Shown one piece after another: positions 1 through 8,613 of a DNA stretch of 31,385 nucleotides. Within the stretch, counting starts at the first letter, position 1; every line of letters starts with the position of its first letter. The notes under the pieces are model-generated. The model was not told where the DNA came from and made no database searches. It saw only the letters and a program-made list of their open reading frames with translations. The stretch lies in contig NW_019774892.1 of assembly GCF_001039355.2 (NCBI RefSeq), forward strand, positions 107,940 to 139,324. Direction: 5' to 3'. The stretch is from Lingula anatina. Taxonomy: Eukaryota; Brachiopoda; Lingulata; Lingulida; Lingulidae. A program made the translations under genes and the position numbers.

Positions 1-197
1 TTTCCCTTCTTTATTTAACAACACCCGATCTTTTTGTACATGGAGTGTTTCATATTGACGATGCAAACAGGTCTTGGACTTTCTTTAACCTGAAACACAC
101 AAACACATACACATACATGTACTTATTGATAAGGTACGTACTATTTAAAAGTTTAATATAAAAATAAGTGATGTGCGTACATGTATGTCCATTTGTG

Positions 198-201
<4 letters not shown>

Positions 202-237
<36 letters not shown>
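202..237. repeat. TG/CA microsatellite
   Basis: An uninterrupted TG dinucleotide tract of about 18 units. It is simple-sequence DNA with no sign of function. Confidence 0.95.
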
Positions 238-239
<2 letters not shown>

Positions 240-609
240 CGAGAAAAGACAGAGATCTTGAAATCATGAGCAGCGGACACATTTGTACTGGCCTTTACAA
301 GGTGACAACAAGTTTTTAGAACACGACACGGAGGCTGCCCTAATCTTACACTTCTTGCGAGTATATACTGCCATGCATACGTTATTTTCTGGACATCTTT
401 TGCAATGCCCCCCCCCCAAGCTGTAAATTAATATTTTGAAGTTTTGTTCACTTTTAAAGCGGTTAAAAGGCGTGCATAGTGATTTGAATGAAGCAAGTAA
501 GAAATTTATGAAATCATGACATGTATTCACATCAAACTGGCAAAGGGAAATGTAGTTTTCAGTTTCAGCTTTCTTTCAAGTTTTTAGGTAGAAGGTACTT
601 AATTTTCAA

Positions 610-670
610 ATAATAATAATAATATTAATAATAATAATACTAATAATAATATTAATAATAATAATAATAT
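610..670. repeat. ATA/ATT trinucleotide microsatellite
   Basis: An imperfect run of AAT/ATA units, with single-base interruptions near 626, 640 and 651. Simple-sequence DNA. Confidence 0.95.
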
Positions 671-707
671 AGTCTGATTTTCATGATTTTTAACAGGTCA
701 TTTGACC

Positions 708-1248
708 TTAACCCCATAGAGCCCGTCACCGCATATGTGCGGTTCAATTATCGCTTACCCCAAAAGCCCAGAACCGCATATGTGCGTATCTTGTAAAGAT
801 CGGCTTCTGTACTCTTTTGTATCGTGAGTCATGAAATGATATATAGTTTTACATCCGGGTGTGTATCTTGTCTCTCATTGCCACCATTTTTAAAGACGAT
901 AGAAAAATATATGAGTGAGAAAACGTCGATTTTCTAGACTTAGTTGGAGAAAGTAAAATCAAGATGGCGGCTCCTCGCTACGGTAGGGACGTACGAATGG
1001 ATACTGTTATGGAAATGATTGAAAACTCGGACCTTGATGAGAACTTTTCGTGTGACAGTGACATATAGACAGTGACGATAGGTTTCCTTTATTTATGATA
1101 TAAAGGACGATAGAAATATATATGAGCGAGAAATTGGCGGTTTTCTAGACTTAGCTGGAGAAAGTAAAATCAAAATGGCGACTCCTCAATACGGAAGGGG
1201 CCTGCGAATAGATACTGTTATTGAAATGATTAAAAAATACGAAACTGA
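708..1248 (+). mobile_element. piggyBac-like element, 5' terminal part (interrupted)
   Basis: A TTAA at 708-711 is directly followed by CCCC, the usual junction of piggyBac-superfamily transposons. Just inside lie two copies of a subterminal motif, CCGCATATGTGCG, at 729-741 and 774-786. Further in, an ATG at 964 opens a short acidic frame (Met-Ala-Ala-Pro..., then Glu/Asp/Ser-rich) that resembles the acidic N-terminus of piggyBac transposases; it stops at TAG after about 34 codons. No catalytic domain and no opposite terminus are seen, so this is a fragment or a decayed or non-autonomous copy. It is further broken by the LTR retrotransposon at 1249. The family assignment is inferred from the TTAA junction and the acidic start only. 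Confidence 0.45.
892..1248 (+). repeat. Two tandem 210-bp units; the second is split by a retrotransposon
   Basis: Unit A is 892-1101. Unit B is 1102-1248 and continues beyond the LTR element at 8614-8676 (147 + 63 = 210 bp, the same length as unit A). Both share the segment TTTTCTAGACTTAG, the start ATGGCG and the end CTTTATT(T/C)ATGATATA. In unit A the small frame ends in TAG; in unit B it would have stayed open into the 3' part before the insertion. A third unit appears to begin at about 8677 (TTTTAAAGATG) and then diverges. Confidence 0.8.
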
Positions 1249-1439
1249 TGTAACGGGGTAAATATAGTGCCGGTGTGCATAAACCGGGGTAGCGTGGGCG
1301 GAAAAAGGAACATGGCGGCGTAGCAGACGATGAGCAGCTTGTGCACTTAGTAGCGTAAATATATCGTTATCTTATTAAATTCACGAAAAAGAAATCACAG
1401 TGTTGTTATTCTGAATTGTGGAGAAATTGCACCGCTACA
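1249..1439 (+). repeat. 5' LTR (191 bp)
   Basis: It begins TGTAACGG and ends CCGCTACA, imperfect inverted termini. A TATA-like stretch (AAATATAG, about 1260) and a second AT-rich box (AAATATATCG, about 1366) lie inside. It matches 8419-8609 at 187 of 191 positions; the differences are at 1250, one base in AGCGTSGGCG, one before ATGGCGG and one in TTCAYGAAAAAG. Confidence 0.95.
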
Positions 1440-1443
1440 AAAC

Positions 1444-1461
1444 TGGCGCCCAAAAGCGGGG
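1444..1461 (+). promoter_or_regulatory. Primer-binding site (tRNA 3'-end complement)
   Basis: TGGCGCCCAAAAGCGGGG starts four bases after the 5' LTR end. TGG matches the complement of a tRNA CCA tail, and its position fits minus-strand priming in LTR elements. I cannot name the tRNA with confidence. Confidence 0.75.
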
Positions 1462-1987
1462 CCCGAAGACTGGAGAATTCACGGACCCATTGCTTGGCAA
1501 GTTGCAAACGACACTGAATCTGAAAAGCGGCGCGTGTTATGTTATAATGTGTTACGTGTTATTTAATTGCCAGACTTTGGTGAAGGCTCTGACAGTTCTT
1601 GTTATTAGATTTTAAGAGAAACATAGTATTTGCTGACAAGTTTTCATAGAAATTCTATCAATTGTAACCTACTTTTAGTCTGCAAAGCTAAGGGACCGTG
1701 TCAAAAATACGGATAGTATTTGACTTCGTATGTCGTGTTGGTTATTGGCCACACGCTGCAAATGATAGAATCACTTCTTAAAAACTACATAGTTGTGTTA
1801 AATGTCAGTTTGCATTTAGTTATTTTTGAGAAATTTTGTGGTGAAATAGTAGGTGGTGACGGTAAAGTCTGTAGTAAGGGACCGTCTCAAAAATGTATAT
1901 TTAGTAAAAAAAAAAAAATAAATAAATAAAAATCCTGTAAAGTTGTATGCAGACAGTTTTAATTTTATCCCTATGCACATATGCTGA
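1462..1987 (+). other. Retrotransposon 5' leader
   Basis: About 525 bases with no convincing coding frame between the primer-binding site and the upstream ORF. A 20-nt motif occurs twice, at 1690-1709 and 1876-1895 (shared start AAGGGACCGT, then STCAAAAAT), about 186 bases apart. An A-run followed by AATAAATAAATAAA sits at 1907-1930. Small frames here have no recognisable features. The segment probably holds packaging and, possibly, splice signals. Confidence 0.5.
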
Positions 1988-2716
1988 GTCAATGCCCAGG
2001 GAAAATATAGGATAGCTGAAGGTCTCTTAGAAAGCGAGTCGGAAAGTTCAGATGAGGAGTTTATAACTGTTGACACTTGGGAGCCAGACGACAGGGAAGT
2101 CAAGATTCAGTATCCCAAGAGGGCCTTTGTTTTCACAGACTTTTTACTGGCTGGGGAAGAAGAGAGGTTATCTGTTGAAGTAGAGGGTGTACAAGTGATA
2201 GCCACCATTAAGAGGGGTGCTAGATTTGAATACTTAAAAGGCTTAGCGGAGGGGGTTCTTCGGACTACTAAGGAACCAGTGATAATTGTTATCTGTGGTG
2301 GGGGAAATAACATTTTTTCTAGACGGGATAGAACAAAACCAAACCCATTAACAGTGCCACAGCCTGTTTTTGATTGTTCATCAATTATCACACACATAAA
2401 TGCAACTGTGACTCTGGTAAAAGGACATCATCCAAACACTAGATTAATCTTGGGCACTGTTCCTCCCAGATTTAATCTAACTTTGACAGAGGAAGAGGCT
2501 TTCATTCAAGTGAACAGGGTTGTATTTAGACATCACGTCCGCTTTGGATACAGACCGGCCTGTTTGGATAGGTTCGTGGCCAGGAGGAGACACGGAAAAC
2601 AGGTATGTGCGAGGCAAGGCAGATTGGGGGACGGTGTGCATGCCACAGAGAGAGTTCGGGGCCTTTTTGCAGCTGAAATTTTGAGGAGAATTCGGGAAGT
2701 AGTTAAACAGTTCTAG
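1988..2716 (+). CDS. SGNH/GDSL-hydrolase-like protein encoded by the retrotransposon, upstream of gag
   Basis: This frame stays open for 242 codons after a TGA at 1985 and ends with TAG 50 bases before the gag ATG. It contains no methionine, so it needs a spliced leader exon (a candidate acceptor CTCTTAG ends at 2030) or a non-AUG start. The first 35 or so residues are acidic (ESESESSDEEF). Then come blocks resembling SGNH hydrolases: FVFTDFLLAG where GDS is expected (block I), RGARFEYL (block II), VIIVICGGGNN (block III, with the oxyanion Asn), a Pro-rich VPPR strand end and DGVHAT near the C-terminus (block V Asp and His). The nucleophilic Ser is replaced by Phe, so this copy is probably catalytically dead or the domain has become a binding module. 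The family call is by motif order only. Esterase domains of this type are known in ORF1 of CR1-like non-LTR elements; one before gag in a gypsy element is unusual. Confidence 0.6.
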   Translation, partial: VNAQGKYRIAEGLLESESESSDEEFITVDTWEPDDREVKIQYPKRAFVFTDFLLAGEEERLSVEVEGVQVIATIKRGARFEYLKGLAEGVLRTTKEPVIIVICGGGNNIFSRRDRTKPNPLTVPQPVFDCSSIITHINATVTLVKGHHPNTRLILGTVPPRFNLTLTEEEAFIQVNRVVFRHHVRFGYRPACLDRFVARRRHGKQVCARQGRLGDGVHATERVRGLFAAEILRRIREVVKQF

Positions 2717-2765
2717 TGAATATTACATACATGTTGATTATTTGTCACACATTTTAATTTACGCA

Positions 2766-3966
2766 ATGATGGCATCTGGTGGAGTCGCCAGACCAAAGTT
2801 ACCGGAGTTCTCAGGGGAAAACACGGAAAATTTTGAACTCTGGTTCAAGAAATTTTAGCTGTGTTTCTCAGAGCCCCCAGCGGAAAATGTACAGCCCAGA
2901 CATGTTGTTTTACCTCTATATCTATCAGGACGGGCATTTATGACCTATGATTCCCTGACAGAGGCAGAGAAAGGAGATTATCCTGCACTCAAACAGGCCT
3001 TGCGACACAGGTTGGTGCCAGGAGAGCATAATTTGATGAGACGACAAAATTTTATGGCACTGGTTCGAGGTCCAGGAGAAAAGCTGGTCGCATTTGAACT
3101 GCGAATCATGGAGGCTGTCCGTTTGGCATACAACGATTTTCCAGAAGCAGCTCGAAATGCCCTCGCCAAAGAACAATTTATTAGAGGGATGGGGGATGGT
3201 GATCTGCAACTTCATCTCCTCACTCAAAATCCAGAAAGTCTACGAGTTGCTGTGCAGCAGGCAGAGCAATTTGAACAAGTTCAGCGTATTGCCCATGGTA
3301 AAAATGCTGTCCGCTCAATGGAAAAAGGCCCGGCTGAGAGTAAGGGAGACCGAGATCCCATGCTGACGCAACTGGTGGCTCAAGTACAGAAATTATCGGA
3401 GTGCATGGCTGAGCTCACTGTGGAACAGAAGAAATGGAGGCAACAGGAACAAAATCTTGTGTTTGGTTCTGGTGCCAACACAGGTGCCATGAGATCACCT
3501 GAAACTTTTAATGGACGGAGCAAGGACCGNGAGTAAGGGAGACCGAGATCCCATGCTGACGCAACTGGTGGCTCAAGTACAGAAATTATCGGAGTGCATG
3601 GCTGAGCTCACTGTGGAACAGAAGAAATGGAGGCAACAGGAACAAAATCTTGTGTTTGGTTCTGGTGCCAACACAGGTGCCATGAGATCACCTGAAACTT
3701 TTAATGGACGGAGCAAGGACCGTTACCACACAAAACCCAATTTTCCACGAGGTAGGAATACAGTAGCTCCTGTAAGTGGCAAGAGTCAGGGTTGTCAAAT
3801 GGCATGTGAGAGAAAGGACCGCTGGCCAACCAATGCTCGGAATGCAACGGAATTTGAACCTAGGAAAATTGATCATACATTCCAAGGTTTATGTGATTAT
3901 TGCAAGGAGCGAGGACACAAATGGCGTAACTGTCCGTCTTTGCAGCAAGGGGAGGGGGAACACTAA
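2766..3966 (+). pseudogene. gag (capsid and zinc-knuckle nucleocapsid), interrupted
   Basis: The gag frame starts at tandem ATGs (2766, 2769) and reads a retrotransposon capsid-type sequence: PEFSGENTENFELWFKKF near the start, then helical stretches with many Glu and Arg. TAG at 2856 cuts it after 30 codons; the frame is open on both sides, so this is a single nonsense change. After an N at 3530 a 192-bp block is repeated and the frame shifts by one. Without that repeat the reading frame would be continuous, so the shift is probably artificial. Near the C-terminus is one CCHC zinc knuckle (CDYCKERGHKWRNC, about 3891-3932). The frame ends with TAA at 3964, and pol starts at an ATG 12 bases later. 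No classical slippery heptamer is evident, so re-initiation is possible. Confidence 0.85.
3338..3722 (+). repeat. Direct duplication around a single N (likely assembly overlap)
   Basis: Bases 3338-3529 and 3531-3722 are identical over 192 bp and are separated only by an N at 3530. The repeat shifts the gag frame by +1. Exact identity plus an N exactly at the joint points to two contig ends whose overlap was not merged, rather than a biological tandem duplication. Confidence 0.85.
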
Positions 3967-3977
3967 GGGCTGTCGAC

Positions 3978-6900
3978 ATGGGTCAGTCGTCAGCCACACA
4001 ATTTTTCAAAGACCCAGTAAAACCCACACCACTTGTGAAAGTAAAAGTTGGAAGTAAAGAGGTTTTTGCGCTTCTAGATACAGGAGCTAATATATCTGCT
4101 ATTCATGAAAATTGTTGGAAAGAATGTCAGCCGCCAGAGATGATACTAGAGGAGTCCAAGGAGAGACCATCCTCAGTAACTGGAGACATTCTAACCATTA
4201 AGGGTTGCTCAAATATAACAGTGTCAATCGGGGACCAGTCTTTCAATCATCGCTTCCGTGTCGGAAGTAATGTAGACAATTCACTGATCATTGGGTGGGA
4301 TTTTATATTGGCACATGGTATAGCTATGAATCCGGGTAAACGCGAGCTAGTAATTGGTGGAGTTTCACATCCATTAGAACTGAGTCCCTCGCGACCCCCC
4401 GGTGTGTGCAGGGTCAATATGGCTGAAGACTGCTGGGTGCCACCTTGTTCAGAGGTTATTTGCCATGGACATCTGGTACACCAAAGAGGTAGACCTATGT
4501 TGAGTTATGACGGAGTTTTTGAACCATCTCAAGAAAGTGGAATTGGTCTAGCACGAGTTTTGGCCAATGCTAAACAAGCACTTATACCCCTCCGTGTTAT
4601 CAATGTTTCAGATCAACCTTTGTTCATTAAACAAGGGCAGTTTGTTGGTGAATTTCATTGTCTTAGTGAGCTCGAATGTTCAAAAGTTAGAGGAATGTAT
4701 GAGCTGTTAGAGTCTGACGGTGAGCACGAAAAGGCAGAAAAGTCGAAAGATGGTTGTCCCCAAATTGATCTGTCAGGATGTGACCTCACAGATAATCAGA
4801 TGATGAAGCTCAGGGAGTGTTTGGAACGGAACAGTGACGTATTCAGTAAAGATCAGAATGACAGAGGTCTCACCAATATCCTTTCTCACACCATCAATAC
4901 AGGCAGTGCAGATCCAATAAAGCAGAAACCCAGGAGAGTCCCATTTCACTTGAGGGATGAAGTAGAGAAGCAAGTTCAAGGTATGCTAGAAGATGGCATA
5001 ATTGAACCGTGTTATGGTCCCTGGTCCTCTCCAATAGTTTTGGTGAGAAAGAAAAATGACGATATACGTTTCTGCATAGACTATCGCAAGTTAAACTCAG
5101 TTACAGTGAAAAATGCCCACTCTTTGCCAAGGATCGAAGATGTACGCTCAGGAATGGCAGGTGCTCCAATATTCACAATGCTAGACCTGACCAGTGGGTA
5201 TTGGCAGGTGCCTGTGTCTGAAGAAGATCGCGATAAGACAGCTTTCTCATTTGGCCCAGATCTGTACCGTTTCACAAGACTTCCGTTTGGCTTATGCAAC
5301 GCGCCACCACTTTTCGCAAAGCTTATTGAGCTTGTGTTTAGTGGCATGAACTGGAGGGTAATGTCCACATACTTGGATGATTTATTCATCTATACACGTA
5401 CTTTTGAGGAACATTTGGAGACACCAGAGGAAGTATTTAGAAGGCTGCGTGAAGCAAACCTCAAGTTGCAGCCTAGTAAATGCAAAACTGCACAGCCGAA
5501 AACAATTAATGTCGGCCATGAATTATCAAAAGAGGGGATTCGCCCAGATCCCAGTAACGTGGAGAAGGTCAAGAATTGGCCACAACCCAAGAATCAGCAT
5601 GAGGTTCGGAGTTTTTTAGGACTCGCCTCATACTACCGTCAGTTTGTTGAGGGGTTCGCTGACATAGCAAGACCACTGAATAGCTTGCTGGAAGCTGGTA
5701 CACCTTTCAGTTGGAACGAAGAGTGTGAGTTGAGCTTTCAGCGGTTAAAAGAAAAGTTGATTACCCCTCCAGTACTAGCTCATCCAAGGTGGGGTGAGCC
5801 ATTCATCTTAAACACAGATGCATCAGACACGGCTGTGGGTGCAGTCTTGTCGCAGGAACAAGATGGCATGGAGCGTCCAATTGTGTTTGCAAGCAAATCG
5901 CTCAGTAAAACTGAACGAAAATGGGCCACGTTTGACAAGGAGTTTTGGGCAATTATATGGGCTCTGAGACAGTTCCATGTGTATGTGTGGGGCTCGAATC
6001 TAACCATCTACACTGACCATAAACCACTCACTCACCACAAGAGCTTGAATTTAGAAGCAGAGGTATCAGGAAGGAGAAGTAGATGGGCTATTGAATTATC
6101 CTCTTTTGGAGACCTGGAGATAAGATACCGCCCTGGAAAACAAAATGGAGCAGCTGATGCTCTGAGCAGGATGCCAGACACTTTATCATCTGACAGGGAT
6201 CCACCGGCTGCTCAAGGAAAGACACCCTGTCCTGAATTTGACCCAAGAAAATGCAAACAAAGGACAAGCACTTCTTCCACCACTCAGGCAAACAGTGCAC
6301 TCGACTGTGGAGATTATGTGATGGAGAAAGGTGTGGAGAAGGAAGAGAAAAATGGAAGAAAAGGGAAAGATGGGAGAGACTCAACAAAAAGGGTTCGAGT
6401 AACCACAGTGTCACCAGAAGCCACTGCAGACCCATCCATCGCTGGCTCCATAGGATCAGAACAGGACCTAGACCCTGATATTTCACTGGTGAAGAGTTGG
6501 GTCAGATCTGGAAATAGACCAGATTGGCACCAAATTAAGAACCAGGGACGCGTGTTAAGAACCTTCTGGAGACATTTTGAAAATTTATCCATTGTTAATG
6601 AAACACTTTGTTACCAGTGGCAGATTCCAAAACGTGATAAGGTAGTCTATCGTCAGGTAATGCCGCCAGGTCTACGTCTATCTGCATTACATGACATACA
6701 CTCACTGACGGCAGGAGGTGGCCATTTAGGCAGAAACAAAACTCTTAGGAAGCTTCGGGAGAGATTTTATTGGCCCGGAATGATGCAAGAGACGCATGAC
6801 TATTGTAGAACATGTCCAGGTTGTGTGGGCAGACGGAAACCACTGCCAGCCATGCGGGCACCCATGGAAAGTATTTCAAGTAGTAGACCCTTAGAGTTGG

Positions 6901-7066
6901 TTTGCACACATATTACAGAATTGCCTGCAACATCACGGGGAAACAAGTATGTTTTGGTAGTAGAGGACCATTTCACCAAATATGTCAATGTTTATCCAAT
7001 GAAAGATCAAACGGCCCAGACTGTAGCTGACATATTATTTAGGGAGTATGTCAGGGAGCATGGCGT
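3978..7066 (+). pseudogene. pol, 5' part: protease, reverse transcriptase, RNase H, integrase N-terminus
   Basis: Domains in order (residues counted from the ATG at 3978): retropepsin-type protease with LLDTGANISAIH (catalytic DTG at 34-36) and a downstream IIGWDF; reverse transcriptase with motif A (MLDLTSGYW), motif B (LPFGLCNAPPLF) and the catalytic YLDD at 465-468; RNase H beginning at NTDASD (Asp 614), followed by TFDKEFWAI and YTDHKPL; then a linker rich in Lys/Glu. The integrase zinc finger has GGHLGRNKT and CRTCPGC. At 6909 (residue 978) the codon is CAT (His) in a THITELP context where this family has the first catalytic Asp. The frame is then lost: the second catalytic Asp and the Glu are encoded in a different frame from about 7067. 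The native reading of this copy continues to 7205 in the wrong frame. Confidence 0.92.
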
Positions 7067-8221
7067 CTCCACTCTGACCAAGGTCGTCAGTTTGAGGCCG
7101 GTCTGTGTCAGGAGTTATGTGCCCTGCTACAGATCTACAAATCGAGAACAACATCATACCACCCCCAGGGAAACGGCATGGTGGAACGTTTCAATAAGAC
7201 GCTAAAGAACATGATCGCCAAAACATCACAGGAAGACTGTAAAGACTGGGACCTAAAATTGGGGCCACTTGCCTTGGCGTACAATGCCAGTGTTCACGAG
7301 AGTACAGGATTCTCACCATTTTTCCTTATGCATGGGAGAGAACCACGTCTGCCACCAGACATCATTTATGGCACACCAACACCACAGTATTGGAAGCAGG
7401 CTGGGTTTTACGCAAAGGAGATACGTAACGAACTACAGGCAGCCTTTGCTACAACCAAAGAGCATACAGCCCTGGCACAGGAGAAGCAAAGAAAGGTATA
7501 TGATAAATGGGCTCATCATCACCCATATAGAGAGGGTGACAAAGTGTGGTTACTAGTCATGGTGTCCAAAACAAGGCACAGAAAACTAGCACTTCCTTGG
7601 GAAGGGCCTTATATTGTGAAGAAAAGATTCCAGAATGCAGAGGGCATGCCGGGTGTCACTTACCGCATACAACATGAGGTGACGAAGAAGAAAATGGTTG
7701 TACACCACAACAGACTGAAGCCCTATGAGGCACCAAGGATACCTAACCCACTTCAAGCAGATTCAGACTATGTGACGGAGGAAGATGAATCAAAAATACA
7801 TGTACCTAGACCCAACATTTTTCAAGAGCAACTTCGTCTTGCCCCTGTACTTCCAGCAGAAGGTTACATTGTACATACCAGTAGAAATTCGTTTGCAGCG
7901 CCGGAGGCTACTGCAAGGTGTGAGGGAGAGGAGCATGTCGCAGTGGAAGAAAAGACAGAAGAAGTCACTGTAGAAGATGGAAGGGACAAGGGAGCTTCAC
8001 AGGAAAATGGAGAACCCCTGGTCACAACCAGATCAGGAAGGGTGGTGCGGCAACCCACCAAATACAGAGACTTTGTGCAGCTATTGGAGATGGCTACTGA
8101 CAGATTAATACAGATTATAACTCTTATGAATAGCATTTTTTTTGGGTTTCATCAGTTATTATTGTTGTTGTTTATATGCATGTTAATGTTGGACAAGTTA
8201 GTTGTTTTTGACAGAAGATAG
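7067..8221 (+). pseudogene. pol, 3' part: integrase core (second Asp, Glu) and GPY/F tail
   Basis: This frame (one shifted from the upstream pol frame) carries HSDQGRQFE with the second integrase Asp at about 7076 and HPQGNGMVERFNKT with the catalytic Glu at about 7184. A C-terminal GPY/F module follows (LPWEGPYIVKK, about 7588-7620) and then HHNRLKPY. The tail holds an acidic stretch and TRSGRVVRQPTKY, often seen at the end of metazoan gypsy integrases. The last 35 or so residues are hydrophobic (LLLLFICMLML), but that is too little to call an envelope. There is no chromodomain. The break from the upstream part is a short deletion or insertion near 7063-7067, since a few residues between the two segments seem to be missing. 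Confidence 0.9.
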
Positions 8222-8229
8222 AAAAAAAA

Positions 8230-8290
8230 ACATTTTACCTGGAACTTTTACTGTTAAACGAGACATTTTACCTAGAACTTTTACTGTTAA
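8230..8290 (+). repeat. Short tandem repeat in the element's 3' untranslated region
   Basis: Two 28-bp copies (8230-8257 and 8263-8290) starting ACATTTTACCT and ending ACTGTTAA differ at one base and are offset by 33 bp. They lie just after the pol stop. Confidence 0.85.
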
Positions 8291-8409
8291 TAGTGTTGAT
8301 ATTAATGTTGTGAACTGTTTCAAGGATTTAGAGTGTTGTTTAGTGTATTAGGACTTAGTTACAGTCGGGAGTAACTAGGTCGGAGACTCGGGACGAGTCT
8401 TATCTGCCC

Positions 8410-8416
8410 GGGGAGG
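8410..8416 (+). promoter_or_regulatory. Polypurine tract
   Basis: GGGGAGG immediately precedes the 3' LTR start (8419) with only CA between. This is the place expected for plus-strand priming. It is short, so the call rests mainly on position. Confidence 0.6.
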
Positions 8417-8418
8417 CA

Positions 8419-8609
8419 TTTAACGGGGTAAATATAGTGCCGGTGTGCATAAACCGGGGTAGCGTCGGCGGAAAAAGGAATATGGCGGCGTAGCAGACGA
8501 TGAGCAGCTTGTGCACTTAGTAGCGTAAATATATCGTTATCTTATTAAATTCATGAAAAAGAAATCACAGTGTTGTTATTCTGAATTGTGGAGAAATTGC
8601 ACCGCTACA
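8419..8609 (+). repeat. 3' LTR (191 bp)
   Basis: It is the same length as the 5' LTR, with four substitutions. The first bases read TTTA instead of TGTA, so the 3' LTR has lost the canonical TG. It ends TACA at 8609 and is followed by CTGA, the target duplication. Confidence 0.95.
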
Positions 8610-8613
8610 CTGA

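Larger units (their letters stand above)
1..707. other. Non-coding flank with microsatellites
   Basis: No gene is recognisable on either strand. The stretch holds a TG dinucleotide run (202-237), a short C-run near 407-417 and an imperfect ATA/ATT trinucleotide tract (610-670). Open frames crossing the TG run give His-Thr repeats and are products of the microsatellite. The missing 5' exons of IFT46 are not visible here, so this may be intron or intergenic DNA. Confidence 0.6.
1249..8609 (+). mobile_element. Ty3/gypsy LTR retrotransposon, full length, disabled
   Basis: Both 191-bp LTRs are present, with TGTA...TACA ends. The target duplication CTGA is at 1245-1248 and 8610-8613. A primer-binding site follows the 5' LTR and a short purine tract precedes the 3' LTR. 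Internal order is leader, SGNH-like frame, gag, then pol with protease, reverse transcriptase, RNase H and integrase; this order and the GPY/F integrase tail place it in Ty3/gypsy (Metaviridae). No envelope frame and no chromodomain are seen. The LTRs differ at 4 of 191 positions, so insertion is not very old. Lesions are an in-frame TAG in gag (2856), a frame shift in integrase (about 7063-7067) and a His in place of the first integrase catalytic Asp (6909). The apparent gag duplication at 3338-3722 is probably an assembly artefact. Confidence 0.95.

Noticed and set aside
50-280. Minus-strand frame with a His-Thr repeat
   Set aside because: It is the translation of the TG/CA microsatellite and has no other feature.
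1418-1615. Frame running from the 5' LTR end through the primer-binding site
   Set aside because: It starts at GTG, crosses functional non-coding sites and shows no domain. It could at most be a leader exon.
3930-3980. Programmed -1 frameshift between gag and pol
   Set aside because: The frames overlap by about 34 bases, but no X XXY YYZ heptamer is seen; the pol ATG lies 12 bases after the gag stop.
8090-8221. Envelope-like transmembrane end of the pol frame
   Set aside because: Only one hydrophobic stretch at the very C-terminus, without a separate frame, signal peptide or cleavage site.
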